DNA of 64,000 bases from contig JASGJG010000023.1 of assembly GCA_049840835.1 (NCBI GenBank), positions 62,001-126,000 on the forward strand, given 5' to 3'. The notes below the pieces were generated by a model. The model saw only the letters and a list, made by a program, of their open reading frames with translations, searched no databases and had not been told where the DNA came from. The position numbers and the translations under genes were made by a program. Positions 27,402 through 35,347 of the stretch are shown piece after piece. The DNA comes from JANLTX01 sp049840835. Lineage in GTDB: Bacteria > Armatimonadota > Armatimonadia > Armatimonadales > Armatimonadaceae. Every line of letters starts with the position of its first letter. Position 1 is the stretch's first letter.

Positions 27402-28834
27402 AGATTCTGCTGCCTGCTCTAACACTCGTGTTCCTCTCTGTTGCTGGCAAGGCAGGTGCCCAGACAAGACAACAACCCGGAATCACGAGAAAAGTGGATC
27501 AGCTTTTTGCGCGATGGAATCACTCGGATACCCCCGGTGGTGCGGTAGGGATTATTCAAAACGGAAAGATTGTCTATTCGCGGGGATATGGCAGGGCGAA
27601 CCTGGAGTATGGCATTCCTAATACCCCAAAAACGCTTTTCCATCTTGCTTCGGTTTCCAAGCAATTCACAGCGTTTGCAATTCACCTATTGGTTCAGGAT
27701 GGCAAACTATCTCTGAACGACGATGTGCGTAAGTACATTCCAGAGCTTCCGGACTTTGGGAAGACAATCACGATAAACCACCTGATCTACCACACCAGTG
27801 GCCTGCGCGATCAGCCGCACTTGATGTGGTTAGGAGGCTGGCGGTTCGAAGACGCAGTAACAGAGCAAGATGTGTTGCATCTGATTTCGCAACAGAAAGA
27901 ACTGAACTTCACACCAGGGCAAGAGGACCTCTACTGCAATACCAGCTACACCTTGCTAGGTGTGATTGTGAAGCGTGTTTCGGGCAAGTCCTTCAGCGAG
28001 TTCGCGCAGGAGCGGATATTCAAACCACTGGGAATGAACCATACGCTTCTCCCCAAAGACTACAGCGATGTCATCCGAAACCGAGCGTATTCGTATCAGC
28101 CGGGCTCGCAGGGGGGATATCAAGATTTCACCTTTGCGGATTCGACTCTAGGGCCGACCGGTGTGGTTACCAGTGTGGAAGACATGGCCCTCTGGGATAA
28201 GAATTTCGACGAAGGCACGGTAGGTGGAAAAGAGGTTCAAGCCGCCATGCTCAAGAAAGGAATGCTGAATAGCGGTAAGGAGACAAGCCGTGGCTCAGGA
28301 ATTCTTATCGAAGAGTATCGCGGACTCAAAGTGATCAAGCATAGCGGCTCGATTGCAGGCTATCGCAGCCGCTACATTCGTTTTCCTGATGAGCATCTCT
28401 CCGTAGTCATTCTTGCGAATACATCTGATGTAGATGCAGATAGTCTTGCCTGGAAAGCGGCTGACCTCTATCTGGCAGAAAAGCTCCAGCCCGAACCGGC
28501 ACTCGTGACATCTGAGCCAAAGAACCTTCCGGTCGAGCCTCGTTTGTTGAATACCACGGCTCCTCTGACAGACTTTGTAGGGACGTTTTATAGTGATGAG
28601 CTCAATGTGCTCTACACAGTGAGCCTTCGTAACGGAAAGCTATTTCTGCGCCATCCCCGTGGGGAAATGGAGATGGTACAAACCTTTCCCGATACGTTTG
28701 CACTGCCCTATCCCTTCAATAACCTGCGCTATACGCGTGGCACTGGCGGGGGCTACACTGGCTTTCTGATAGACAATGGGCGTGTTCGCAATCTCCGTGT
28801 TCGAAAAGTGGAGATCAAATTTGTTGAAAAGTAA
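27398..28834 (+). CDS. Secreted class C beta-lactamase-like serine hydrolase
   Basis: 478 aa, GTG start overlapping the regulator stop. Signal peptide 1-21 (ends AGAQ). The serine-beta-lactamase/AmpC fold is shown by LASVSKQFTAF (SxxK), LYCNTSYTLLG (YxN) and VIKHSGSIAGYRS (HSG, KTG equivalent). A C-terminal ~100-residue domain (VGTFYSDELNVLYTVSLRNGKLFL) resembles DUF3471-type accessory domains. Such enzymes are usually D-amino-acid peptidases or esterases rather than resistance determinants. It is likely periplasmic. Confidence 0.9.
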   Translation: MKILLPALTLVFLSVAGKAGAQTRQQPGITRKVDQLFARWNHSDTPGGAVGIIQNGKIVYSRGYGRANLEYGIPNTPKTLFHLASVSKQFTAFAIHLLVQDGKLSLNDDVRKYIPELPDFGKTITINHLIYHTSGLRDQPHLMWLGGWRFEDAVTEQDVLHLISQQKELNFTPGQEDLYCNTSYTLLGVIVKRVSGKSFSEFAQERIFKPLGMNHTLLPKDYSDVIRNRAYSYQPGSQGGYQDFTFADSTLGPTGVVTSVEDMALWDKNFDEGTVGGKEVQAAMLKKGMLNSGKETSRGSGILIEEYRGLKVIKHSGSIAGYRSRYIRFPDEHLSVVILANTSDVDADSLAWKAADLYLAEKLQPEPALVTSEPKNLPVEPRLLNTTAPLTDFVGTFYSDELNVLYTVSLRNGKLFLRHPRGEMEMVQTFPDTFALPYPFNNLRYTRGTGGGYTGFLIDNGRVRNLRVRKVEIKFVEK

Positions 28835-30014
28835 GAGACTGCCTAGGAAAAGTTCCTGGATTCCCTCGAAAGCCTTTCTTGCCGAGCTGCCCCGGTTAAT
28901 GGAAGTAGCCTCACTTCCTGGTCTGGCGATAGCAGTGGTAGAGGACGGAGAGGTTGTCTGGACAAAGAGCCTGGGAGTTACCAATACCGATACCCGAACA
29001 CCAATGCGGGACGATTCGGTATTTGAAGCGGCATCGCTGAGTAAGCCTGTCTTTGCCTATGTGGTCCTGAAACTGGCCGATGAGAAGCTTATCGATCTAG
29101 ACCGGCCCTTGGTACAGTATCGGCGACCCGGTTATCTGTCCGACCATCCGGATATAGATCGCATTACAACCCGTGATGTACTGCGCCACTCCACTGGGTT
29201 GCCCAACTGGCGCAATAACCCTGCCGAGAAACTAACCCTAGCGTTCAAGCCAGGAAGCCGCTATGGTTATTCTGGAGAAGGTTTTTTCTGGCTACAGCTC
29301 GTGGTCGAGCAGATTGAGGGGAAAGGCATAGACTCAGTTATGCGCTCCCGGCTTTTCGAGCCAGCAGAGATGAAAGGGAGCGCCTTTACCTGGAACGCCG
29401 AACTGGCACGTCTGTCTGTGTACGGCCACCGAGACGAAAAGCCGGGTGTACATTACAAGCGAGAAATGGGAGACCGATTCCTGACTATTGCGGCACGGTG
29501 GGGTAAGTCCCTTTCGGAATGGACGTATGACGATGTGCTCAAAGCCCTGCCTGAAGCGCGTATGCTAGTGGCGGAACGTCCTTTACCGGAAGATATCGCG
29601 AGTGCCTCTCTGGAGCATCTCAGACTGCCAGACCGTATTTTCCCCAATGTAGCCGGCGGATTGAGCACGACTGCGTCCGAATATGGTCGCTTTGTAGCCC
29701 TGATGCTAGACCGGCCCCGGCGCGCTTCCTGGGAGATAACAGAGACGAGCCGAAGGGCAATGCTGAGCCGCCAGATAATGGCAAAAGCCAATGCGCTCTA
29801 CTGGGGGCTTGGTTGGGCACTGGAGCCACAATCCACAGGGCAGCTATTCTTCCACAGTGGGAATAACGGTCGACAGTTCCGCACCTTCTGCGTGGGAGAC
29901 TCTGTGCGGCGGCGCGCCATGGTTATCTTCACCAATGGCGCTGGCGGAGATAGGGTATATCAGCGCGTTGTACGCGCGGCTACAGGGCAGGATCTCTTAG
30001 AGTTCCTGCTATGA
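28821..30014 (+). CDS. Class C beta-lactamase-like serine hydrolase, no signal peptide
   Basis: About 397 aa from TTG 28821, preceded by GGAG (28810-28813). Motifs: AASLSKPVFAY (SxxK), YGYSGEGFFWLQ (YSG where most relatives have YxN), FFHSGNNGRQFR (HSG). The changed second motif may alter activity. No export signal is visible at any plausible start (ATG 28776 would overlap the preceding gene by 59 bp). It is not a close duplicate of the upstream gene, so two different hydrolases share the operon. Substrate unknown. Confidence 0.82.
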   Translation: MLKSKRLPRKSSWIPSKAFLAELPRLMEVASLPGLAIAVVEDGEVVWTKSLGVTNTDTRTPMRDDSVFEAASLSKPVFAYVVLKLADEKLIDLDRPLVQYRRPGYLSDHPDIDRITTRDVLRHSTGLPNWRNNPAEKLTLAFKPGSRYGYSGEGFFWLQLVVEQIEGKGIDSVMRSRLFEPAEMKGSAFTWNAELARLSVYGHRDEKPGVHYKREMGDRFLTIAARWGKSLSEWTYDDVLKALPEARMLVAERPLPEDIASASLEHLRLPDRIFPNVAGGLSTTASEYGRFVALMLDRPRRASWEITETSRRAMLSRQIMAKANALYWGLGWALEPQSTGQLFFHSGNNGRQFRTFCVGDSVRRRAMVIFTNGAGGDRVYQRVVRAATGQDLLEFLL

Positions 30015-30022
30015 GTGTGGTG

Positions 30023-30028
30023 TATACT
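30023..30028 (+). promoter_or_regulatory. -10 element for a leaderless ferredoxin mRNA
   Basis: TATACT ends 6 nt before ATG 30035. If used, it drives the ferredoxin independently of the beta-lactamase operon. No clear -35 is visible. Confidence 0.4.
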
Positions 30029-30034
30029 GGCCCT

Positions 30035-30388
30035 ATGCCTAATCTCACCGTCGAAGGCCACGGAACCTACGATGTTCCTGCTGGCAAGAAGCTTGTTTTA
30101 GCCATCGAAGATGCCGGTATCCCGATTCTCCACCGCTGCGGTGGCGTACCTGCCTGCACCACCTGCCGCGTGCAGGTAATCGAGGGCGATGTTCCCCCGA
30201 TGTCGGAGGAAGAAGAAGGGGCACTGGAAGATCCAGAACTGATTGCGACTCACCGCCTTTCCTGCCAGCTCCGTGTGAACGGTGACATGACTGTGAAGGT
30301 CTGGGGAACCGTGGGCACCGAAGTACGTGGACCCTTCTTCGAAAACGGCAAAGTCTTTGACGAAGCGGGCGACCGCCCCGCCGACTGA
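30035..30388 (+). CDS. Plant-type 2Fe-2S ferredoxin
   Basis: 117 aa from ATG 30035. The cluster ligands are in CGGVPACTTCRVQV and, ~37 residues on, SCQLRV: the Cx5Cx2C...C pattern of [2Fe-2S] beta-grasp ferredoxins. The N-terminal PNLTVEGHGTYDVPAGKKLVLAIEDAGIPI is the expected hairpin and helix. It passes electrons to an unidentified oxygenase or reductase. An in-frame ATG at 30011 overlaps the hydrolase stop; the TATACT immediately before 30035 makes the shorter form more likely. A terminator follows. Confidence 0.9.
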   Translation: MPNLTVEGHGTYDVPAGKKLVLAIEDAGIPILHRCGGVPACTTCRVQVIEGDVPPMSEEEEGALEDPELIATHRLSCQLRVNGDMTVKVWGTVGTEVRGPFFENGKVFDEAGDRPAD

Positions 30389-30403
30389 GGCCAGTAACTA
30401 CAG

Positions 30404-30431
30404 AGGCTGCAAGCATCGGCGCTTGCAGCCT
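30404..30431 (+). terminator. Rho-independent terminator after the ferredoxin gene
   Basis: Perfect 11-bp stem AGGCTGCAAGC / GCTTGCAGCCT with a 6-nt loop, followed by TTAAATTTATTT. It separates the ferredoxin transcript from the sigma-factor gene. Confidence 0.75.
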
Positions 30432-30454
30432 TAAATTTATTTCTACCCCTGCGC

Positions 30455-30481
30455 AACTTTTCCGCCCGGCATTCGTGTAAT
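30455..30481 (+). promoter_or_regulatory. Candidate ECF-type promoter of the sigma-factor gene
   Basis: CAACTTTT with AAC at 30455-30457, exactly 16 bp, then CGT at 30474-30476 (CGTGTAAT). ECF sigma factors typically read an AAC motif and a CGT-type -10 at 16-17 bp and often control their own gene. The predicted start is only a few nt before ATG 30490. Confidence 0.45.
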
Positions 30482-30489
30482 CCCTCGAA

Positions 30490-31545
30490 ATGACGGACGA
30501 GACACTGATGCACCAGGCCGCTACCGGCGATACAGGTGCCTTTGATCAGCTTGTGGGGCGGCATCGCACCGGGCTGATTCGCTATGCCCGTCGTTTTGTA
30601 GGCAGTGAAGCTCTCGCCGAAGAAGTCGCTCAGGAAGCCCTACTGAAGCTTTGGGTTGCTCGGGGAAACTATCGAAGCGGCTCAGCAACCTTCACTACCT
30701 ATCTCTACACCATCACTCGCCGCCTTACTATCGATGCCCATCGGCAGCGGCAAGTGGAACTGCCTTTACCCGGCTACAACAGCCCGGAGGCGCAAGTCCT
30801 CGCCCGTGAGCAAGAAACCCAACTCTGGAAGGCACTGGAAAGCCTGCCAGAAACCCTCAGGGCGCCTCTCACCCTCCAGCTTCGTGAGGAACTCTCCTAC
30901 GAAGAGCTTGCCGCGCGCCTGGAACTCTCTGTAACTACCCTCAAGGCACGGCTTCATCGTGCCCGCAAATCGCTACAGAAAGACTTCCCCGATCTGTTTC
31001 CGGAAAAGAAAGAGAAAACTACCATGAACGAAAAGAAGATTATGGAGGAGCTTGCCTCCCTGCGCCAGGAAGTGAATCAGCTTAAGACCGTGCACGAAGA
31101 GAACCCTTTAGAGACTTTCTTCAAGCAGCACGAACAAGATTTCCGCACGGAGCTAATCGCCCGTGGCAATGCGAACGGTATCGGTGTGGGCACCATCACT
31201 CTGGAAGTCTGTGCCGATAGAAAGTCCTCGCGCTGGGGTGTGAACTACGTCACGCGGGACAGCCTGACGGATATTACAGACGACGAACTGAAGCGAAAGG
31301 CTACTTACTTGCAGGCTGTTGCCGACCCGCTGGCGCTGAAGGTTCTCCAGGAGTTCGCCCGACGTTACTATGCCGGTGAATCCCGCCATGCTACTCAGGA
31401 TGAGTTATGCGCAGCACTTGGAGAAGAGATTGACCCGGTGCTGGTGCGGCTGAAAGAGGCAGGCATCCTCACGGAGCCATCCGAGCAAACTCTGGCCTGG
31501 GAAGGCATGGACTTCGCCACTATGCTCTTGCTGGGGGTCTATTAA
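30490..31545 (+). CDS. ECF sigma factor with winged-helix-like C-terminal extension
   Basis: 351 aa. Residues 1-175 are a complete ECF sigma factor: sigma2 (GLIRYARRFVGSEALAEEVAQE, FTTYLYTITRR) and sigma4 (LPETLRAPLTLQLREELSYEELAARLELSVTTLKARLHRARKSL). After a Lys/Glu linker and a short coiled coil (MNEKKIMEELASLRQEVNQL) come ~130 residues ending in DPLALKVLQEFARRYYAGESRHATQDELCAALGEE, read by me as a winged helix of ArsR type. A fused DNA-binding or inhibitory module is inferred; an internal start at the ATG for MNEKK could also give a separate product. No separate anti-sigma gene is next to it. It converges with the glycosyltransferase gene (4-bp overlap). Confidence 0.82.
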   Translation: MTDETLMHQAATGDTGAFDQLVGRHRTGLIRYARRFVGSEALAEEVAQEALLKLWVARGNYRSGSATFTTYLYTITRRLTIDAHRQRQVELPLPGYNSPEAQVLAREQETQLWKALESLPETLRAPLTLQLREELSYEELAARLELSVTTLKARLHRARKSLQKDFPDLFPEKKEKTTMNEKKIMEELASLRQEVNQLKTVHEENPLETFFKQHEQDFRTELIARGNANGIGVGTITLEVCADRKSSRWGVNYVTRDSLTDITDDELKRKATYLQAVADPLALKVLQEFARRYYAGESRHATQDELCAALGEEIDPVLVRLKEAGILTEPSEQTLAWEGMDFATMLLLGVY

Positions 31546-32672
31546 GAAGCGGCTGCTTCGTTGAGAAGCTGCATCCAGCGGTCAGTGAGCGTATCCCAGT
31601 TGCAGCGCTCCCGAGCTTCCAGACCCTTTTGGCCCAGGGTGCGGCGTAGCTCCGGCTCACGGGTCAAGCGGTTCATGGCATCGGTGAGCGCAGGAATGTT
31701 TTCCGGGGTGTCTATCACAATCGTGGCATCCCGGACCGCCTCTACCGCTCCCACGCACTCTGGCAGAATCAGCGGCAGTCCACAGAAGGCCGCCTCTAGC
31801 GCGACCATACCGAAGGGCTCATAGCGCGAGGGAAACACGAAGAAATCGGACGCCCGGAAGATGTTAGCCACATCACGGCGGAAGCCTAGAAAGTGCACCC
31901 TATCTCCAATGCCCATCTGTTTCACCTGGGCCGGGTAGGGGCTTTCTTCAGACGAACCTACGACGGCCAGATGACAATCGGGCACATTGACCAGCGCTTT
32001 GAGTACGGACTCTAAGTTCTTGCGGGCGCTACGAATATCTCCGGCGAAGACTCCCATAACCACACCTTCGGGCAGGCCGAGCGGACCGCGCGGCAGTGGC
32101 TCCGGTGTGAACTCCGCCGGGTCAGCGCCATTGAAGATCACTTCTAGCTTCTCTTCCGGAACGCCGATACCCATAAGCTCATGCTTGACACCGAAGCCGC
32201 AGCAGATGATGTGCTTCGCCTGCGAGAAGGATTTCTTCTCGCCCCAGCGGTTATAAGCTGTGTAGAGACGCTGGTAAGGGCTTTTCGCACTGGCTTCCGC
32301 CATGCCACTGTGGGCCACATAGTCTGCCCAGGCGCCATGACAAAACTGGGCATTGTTCAGGTGGTGCGGCACGGTCAGGGTGTGACCATAGCCCAGAATC
32401 ACATCATAGTCAGCAGCATGCTGTTTCAGATAGTTATCCGCGAAGCGCCGAGCTTCGATAACCTTGATTAGAATAGCTTTTCGGGCCAGCGGGCTGAAGG
32501 GGATAGAAATCTGCCGTGCGCCGCGCTTTAGCAGATCTTCATCGACCCTGTCAGAGAGCAGGTCCAACTTCCAGCCTTCACGGAGGGCTCGCTCGGCAAT
32601 GCCAAGGGCGACTCGCCCCTGGCCATCACCGCGAACTATGTTGTGAGTAACAATGATGAGCCTTCGGCTCAT
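31542..32672 (-). CDS. GT4-family glycosyltransferase
   Basis: 376 aa with a GT-B fold. The N-terminal domain starts RRLIIVTHNIVRGDGQGRVALGIAERALREGW; the C-terminal donor-binding domain has VMGVFAGDIRSARKNLES and the GT4 E(x7)E region in FPSRYEPFGMVALEAAFCG. It transfers a sugar from an NDP donor, probably in cell-envelope or exopolysaccharide synthesis. It starts 4 bp inside the PepT-like gene upstream, a combination without obvious functional link. No signal or membrane segment. Confidence 0.92.
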   Translation of the reverse strand: MSRRLIIVTHNIVRGDGQGRVALGIAERALREGWKLDLLSDRVDEDLLKRGARQISIPFSPLARKAILIKVIEARRFADNYLKQHAADYDVILGYGHTLTVPHHLNNAQFCHGAWADYVAHSGMAEASAKSPYQRLYTAYNRWGEKKSFSQAKHIICCGFGVKHELMGIGVPEEKLEVIFNGADPAEFTPEPLPRGPLGLPEGVVMGVFAGDIRSARKNLESVLKALVNVPDCHLAVVGSSEESPYPAQVKQMGIGDRVHFLGFRRDVANIFRASDFFVFPSRYEPFGMVALEAAFCGLPLILPECVGAVEAVRDATIVIDTPENIPALTDAMNRLTREPELRRTLGQKGLEARERCNWDTLTDRWMQLLNEAAAS

Positions 32673-33793
32673 ACGCGGGCCGCCTGCCGAACAATCTCCA
32701 GAACCCAGCGCGTATCTTTCTCCATGTCAGAGAGCCGACAGAACTCTTTGTGGGTATGGATTTCTTCCATGCCTGTTGCCAGCACTACCGTGGGAACGCC
32801 ATGCCCATTGAAGATATTGGCATCACTGCCACCGCCGGATTCTTTCAGTTCTACAGGCAAACCCACGGCTTTAGCGGCTGCTGCGGCCATCTGGACCACA
32901 GTATCGCTTTCGGAAAGGCGATAGCTGGCGTACTCCGAAGTTACAGCAACGTCTGCCTTCGCACCCAGAGCGGCAGCCTCTCGCTCGAACGTCTCCACCA
33001 TGTGTGCAGTCTGCCTGGCGAGCTTCTCCGCATCACGGGAGCGCGCTTCGCCAATTAGTGTGACTTCGGCAGGAACGATGTTTCGGCCCGTACCCCCTTG
33101 AATGATGCCGATATTCGCCGTGGTCTCGGAATCAATACGCCCCAGAGTCATCTTAGAAATAGCATTGGCTGCCGCCTGAATGGCCGAGATGCCTAACTCA
33201 GGCGCGACGCCAGCGTGGGCAGGTTTGCCGGTAATCGAAACTTTCAGCGAGTTCTGTCCCGGTGAGGCGCAGGTGAGGTTGCCCACAGGCGGCCCGGCAT
33301 CCAGCACGAATCCGAATTTAGCTTTAATGCGGCTGGGGTCAAGCTGCTTGGCGCCCTGCAGTCCGATCTCTTCACAGATCGTCAGCAGAAGCTGGACATC
33401 GCCGTGCGCTTCCCCAGACTCGTGAAGTAGGGTCATAGCCTCTAGAATCGGTGCTACCCCACACTTATCGTCTGCACCCAGGATTGTGTCGGACTTGGCG
33501 CTAATCACATCACCGTCTATCTCTACTTCCAGACCGGGGGTAGCTTCCACAGTGTCTAAGTGCGAGGAGAAAAAAACGCCGGGCGCTTCTTTTACCGTGC
33601 CGAGTTTGAAGGCGATGAGGTTGCCAGCGTTACCGCCCAGCTTCTCACCAGCATCGTCGAACTCCACAGTAAAGCCGATGTTCTCCAGGTAGCCCTTTAC
33701 CCAATCCATGACGGATTTTTCGCTACGTGACGGGGTGTTGAAGTGAACCAGAGTCAGGAATGTATCCAGAAGGCGTTTGGTGTCGGGGTGCAT
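32669..33793 (-). CDS. pepT: M20-family tripeptidase (PepT-like)
   Basis: 374 aa. Di-zinc M20 motifs: FSSHLDTVEA (HxD), LGADDKCG (bridging Asp), TICEEIGLQGAK (catalytic Glu-Glu), FVLDAGPPVG and near the C-terminus HTHKEF. The dimerisation domain lies at about 180-290. This corresponds to peptidase T / T2, which frees N-terminal residues from tripeptides in the cytoplasm. The mRNA is probably leaderless: TACAAT (33801-33806) ends 7 nt before the ATG and follows a terminator directly. The gene symbol is by family; other M20 specificities are possible. Confidence 0.88.
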   Translation of the reverse strand: MHPDTKRLLDTFLTLVHFNTPSRSEKSVMDWVKGYLENIGFTVEFDDAGEKLGGNAGNLIAFKLGTVKEAPGVFFSSHLDTVEATPGLEVEIDGDVISAKSDTILGADDKCGVAPILEAMTLLHESGEAHGDVQLLLTICEEIGLQGAKQLDPSRIKAKFGFVLDAGPPVGNLTCASPGQNSLKVSITGKPAHAGVAPELGISAIQAAANAISKMTLGRIDSETTANIGIIQGGTGRNIVPAEVTLIGEARSRDAEKLARQTAHMVETFEREAAALGAKADVAVTSEYASYRLSESDTVVQMAAAAAKAVGLPVELKESGGGSDANIFNGHGVPTVVLATGMEEIHTHKEFCRLSDMEKDTRWVLEIVRQAARV

Positions 33794-33800
33794 CGGGGTA

Positions 33801-33806
33801 ATTGTA
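33801..33806 (-). promoter_or_regulatory. -10 element for a leaderless pepT-like mRNA
   Basis: TACAAT on the minus strand, 7 nt from ATG 33793. It lies immediately downstream of the terminator for the preceding minus-strand transcript. Confidence 0.45.
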
Positions 33807-33814
33807 CCAGCCTC

Positions 33815-33843
33815 AAAAAGCCGCCCCCGGAGACCGAGGGCGG
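33815..33843 (-). terminator. Rho-independent terminator of a short minus-strand transcript
   Basis: Minus strand: stem CCGCCC / GGGCGG with an 11-nt loop followed within one base by TTTTT. Together with the small open frame at 33881-34024, it marks an otherwise unannotated short transcription unit. Confidence 0.65.
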
Positions 33844-33880
33844 AATGTTTGATTACCTTTTTGGATTGCGAGAAGTAGTG

Positions 33881-34024
33881 CTACCTCTCGCTGTGGGACA
33901 GCACCTCCGCCACCGAGTCTGGAGGAAGCGGCGGGGCGGCAGGCTGACCGTTCGGGCTGGGTATACCCAGAGCTGAAATACACTCTCGTAAGGAAGGAGT
34001 GATCGTTAAGGAATGGTTCATCAT
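33881..34024 (-). CDS. Possible 47-aa small protein in front of a terminator
   Basis: Starts with tandem ATGATG (34024 or 34021): MMNHSLTITPSLRECISA, then a Pro-rich centre (GIPSPNGQPAAPPLPP) and DSVAEVLSHSER before TAG. Composition is protein-like and the frame is followed 38 bp later by a good terminator on the same strand. There is only a weak GGAT upstream and no family I know. An untranslated small RNA is the alternative. Little else explains the 500-bp gap between the divergent neighbours. Confidence 0.4.
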   Translation of the reverse strand: MMNHSLTITPSLRECISALGIPSPNGQPAAPPLPPDSVAEVLSHSER

Positions 34025-34102
34025 AACGTAAAAAATCCAAATTTTTAGAATTTTTTAATATTTTTTTGAAGGGCGATAGAATAGATTGACTGTGATGCCA
34101 GG

Positions 34103-34132
34103 TTGACAGCCTCCAAACGGGCGGACTATACT
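34103..34132 (+). promoter_or_regulatory. Strong sigma70-type promoter of the ABC transporter operon
   Basis: TTGACA (34103-34108), 18-bp spacer, TATACT (34127-34132). Upstream at 34030-34067 four A or T tracts recur about every 10-11 bp, a bent-DNA pattern that commonly strengthens promoters. The expected 5' UTR is ~170 nt. Confidence 0.75.
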
Positions 34133-34276
34133 GGCACGGCCTTTCCCTCTGAATAGGGCGGGAACAAATTCTGCATCAGGCCGGTACTAACAACTCGGTC
34201 CTGCTGCTGCATCCAGACATCCTGGAGCAGGCCCTCAATGCATCGAAATTAATCCTTACATGAGACTGCGGCGCAA

Positions 34277-34312
34277 GGAAGCGTCTTCCATGCGCCCAGG
34301 GGAGCGTCCTCC
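34277..34312 (+). promoter_or_regulatory. Tandem leader hairpins covering the ribosome site of the ABC gene
   Basis: Two near-repeats: GGAAGCGTCTTCC (34277-34289) folds as GGAAG/CTTCC, and GGGGAGCGTCCTCC (34299-34312) folds as GGAG/CTCC. The second contains the only Shine-Dalgarno-like GGGGAG and pairs it with the CTCC that touches the ATG, so translation could be controlled by melting it. A further hairpin CCTGCT / AGCAGG lies upstream in the leader. Confidence 0.5.
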
Positions 34313-35347
34313 ATGGACTCGGCAATCGCCGCCATCGATATCAAAAACCTGACCAAACAATATCCGGTCCCCCTAAAGCGGGAGGTCGTCAACGCCGTTG
34401 ACAACCTGACGCTTACCGTAGACCAGGGAGAAATCTTCGGCTTTCTCGGGGCGAACGGTGCAGGGAAAACAACGACGATTAAGATCCTATTGGGTCTTAT
34501 CTATCCGACGGAAGGCGATGCCTCTGTGCTCGGCAAGCCTGCGGGTGACAACGAGATAAAGCATAAAATTGCTTACCTGCCGGAGTCACCTTATTTCTAT
34601 GAGCACCTGACCGCCCCCGAAATCGTAACTTTCTATGCGCAGCTTTTCGGCATGAGCGGCGATGAAGCCCGCAAAAAAGCAGATGAGCTGGTGGATTTCG
34701 TAGGGTTGGGCGGAAAGAACGATCGCAATAAGCGTGTTGCGGAGTTCTCCAAGGGTATGCGTCAGCGCGTAGGTATCGCGCAGAGCCTGATCAACGACCC
34801 CACAATTCTCTTCTACGACGAGCCAACCTCTGGCCTGGACGCGATTGCCCGCCGTGACATTCGCGACCTGATGCTGGAGCTTAAGCAGCGTGGCAAGACC
34901 ATGTTCCTGTCGTCGCACCAGTTGGAAGACGTCGAGATGGTCTGCCACCGTGTGAGCATTATCCACAAGGGTAAGCTTCAGGTCATGGGCAGTGTGGATG
35001 AGCTCCTGGCAGGAGAGCGCGTGGAGATTACGGCCACGGGTGCGGCTGCAGCGAAAGCTATGGGAGAGAAAGTGCCCGGAACTACTGAGGCAGGCGACCG
35101 CGCCGTATCTATTGTTTCCGCCGCAGAAGTAGGCAATGTTCTGGGAGTGATCCAGGGTGCGGGTGGCACCGTGGTTTCGGTAATCCCCAAGCGCCGATCT
35201 CTGGAAGATCTGTTCGTAGAGATCGTCGGTGAGCGCATCGATGCCAGCACGGGCAGCGTTACGGCGACCGTCACTACAGAAGACGGTCCCGCCAACCTCA
35301 AGCGTGTTTCGGCCAACAAGTACAAGGAGATGATGGACAAAGAATGA
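34313..35347 (+). CDS. ABC transporter ATP-binding protein (ABC-2 exporter type)
   Basis: 344 aa. Walker A GANGAGKTTT, Q-loop before LPESPYFYEHL, signature FSKGMRQRVGIAQSL, Walker B ILFYDEPTSGLD and H-loop LSSHQLEDVE. After ~residue 230 is an extra C-terminal domain common in DrrA/CcmA-type exporters. It powers the ABC-2 permease encoded next, with which it overlaps by 4 bp. The substrate is unknown. It has the strongest promoter in the window and a long structured leader. Confidence 0.94.
   Translation: MDSAIAAIDIKNLTKQYPVPLKREVVNAVDNLTLTVDQGEIFGFLGANGAGKTTTIKILLGLIYPTEGDASVLGKPAGDNEIKHKIAYLPESPYFYEHLTAPEIVTFYAQLFGMSGDEARKKADELVDFVGLGGKNDRNKRVAEFSKGMRQRVGIAQSLINDPTILFYDEPTSGLDAIARRDIRDLMLELKQRGKTMFLSSHQLEDVEMVCHRVSIIHKGKLQVMGSVDELLAGERVEITATGAAAAKAMGEKVPGTTEAGDRAVSIVSAAEVGNVLGVIQGAGGTVVSVIPKRRSLEDLFVEIVGERIDASTGSVTATVTTEDGPANLKRVSANKYKEMMDKE

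Noticed and set aside
34260..34352. 30-codon upstream open frame overlapping the ABC ATPase start
   Set aside because: Arg/Pro-rich, no ribosome site of its own, and it is explained by the GC-rich hairpins; kept only as a remote possibility.
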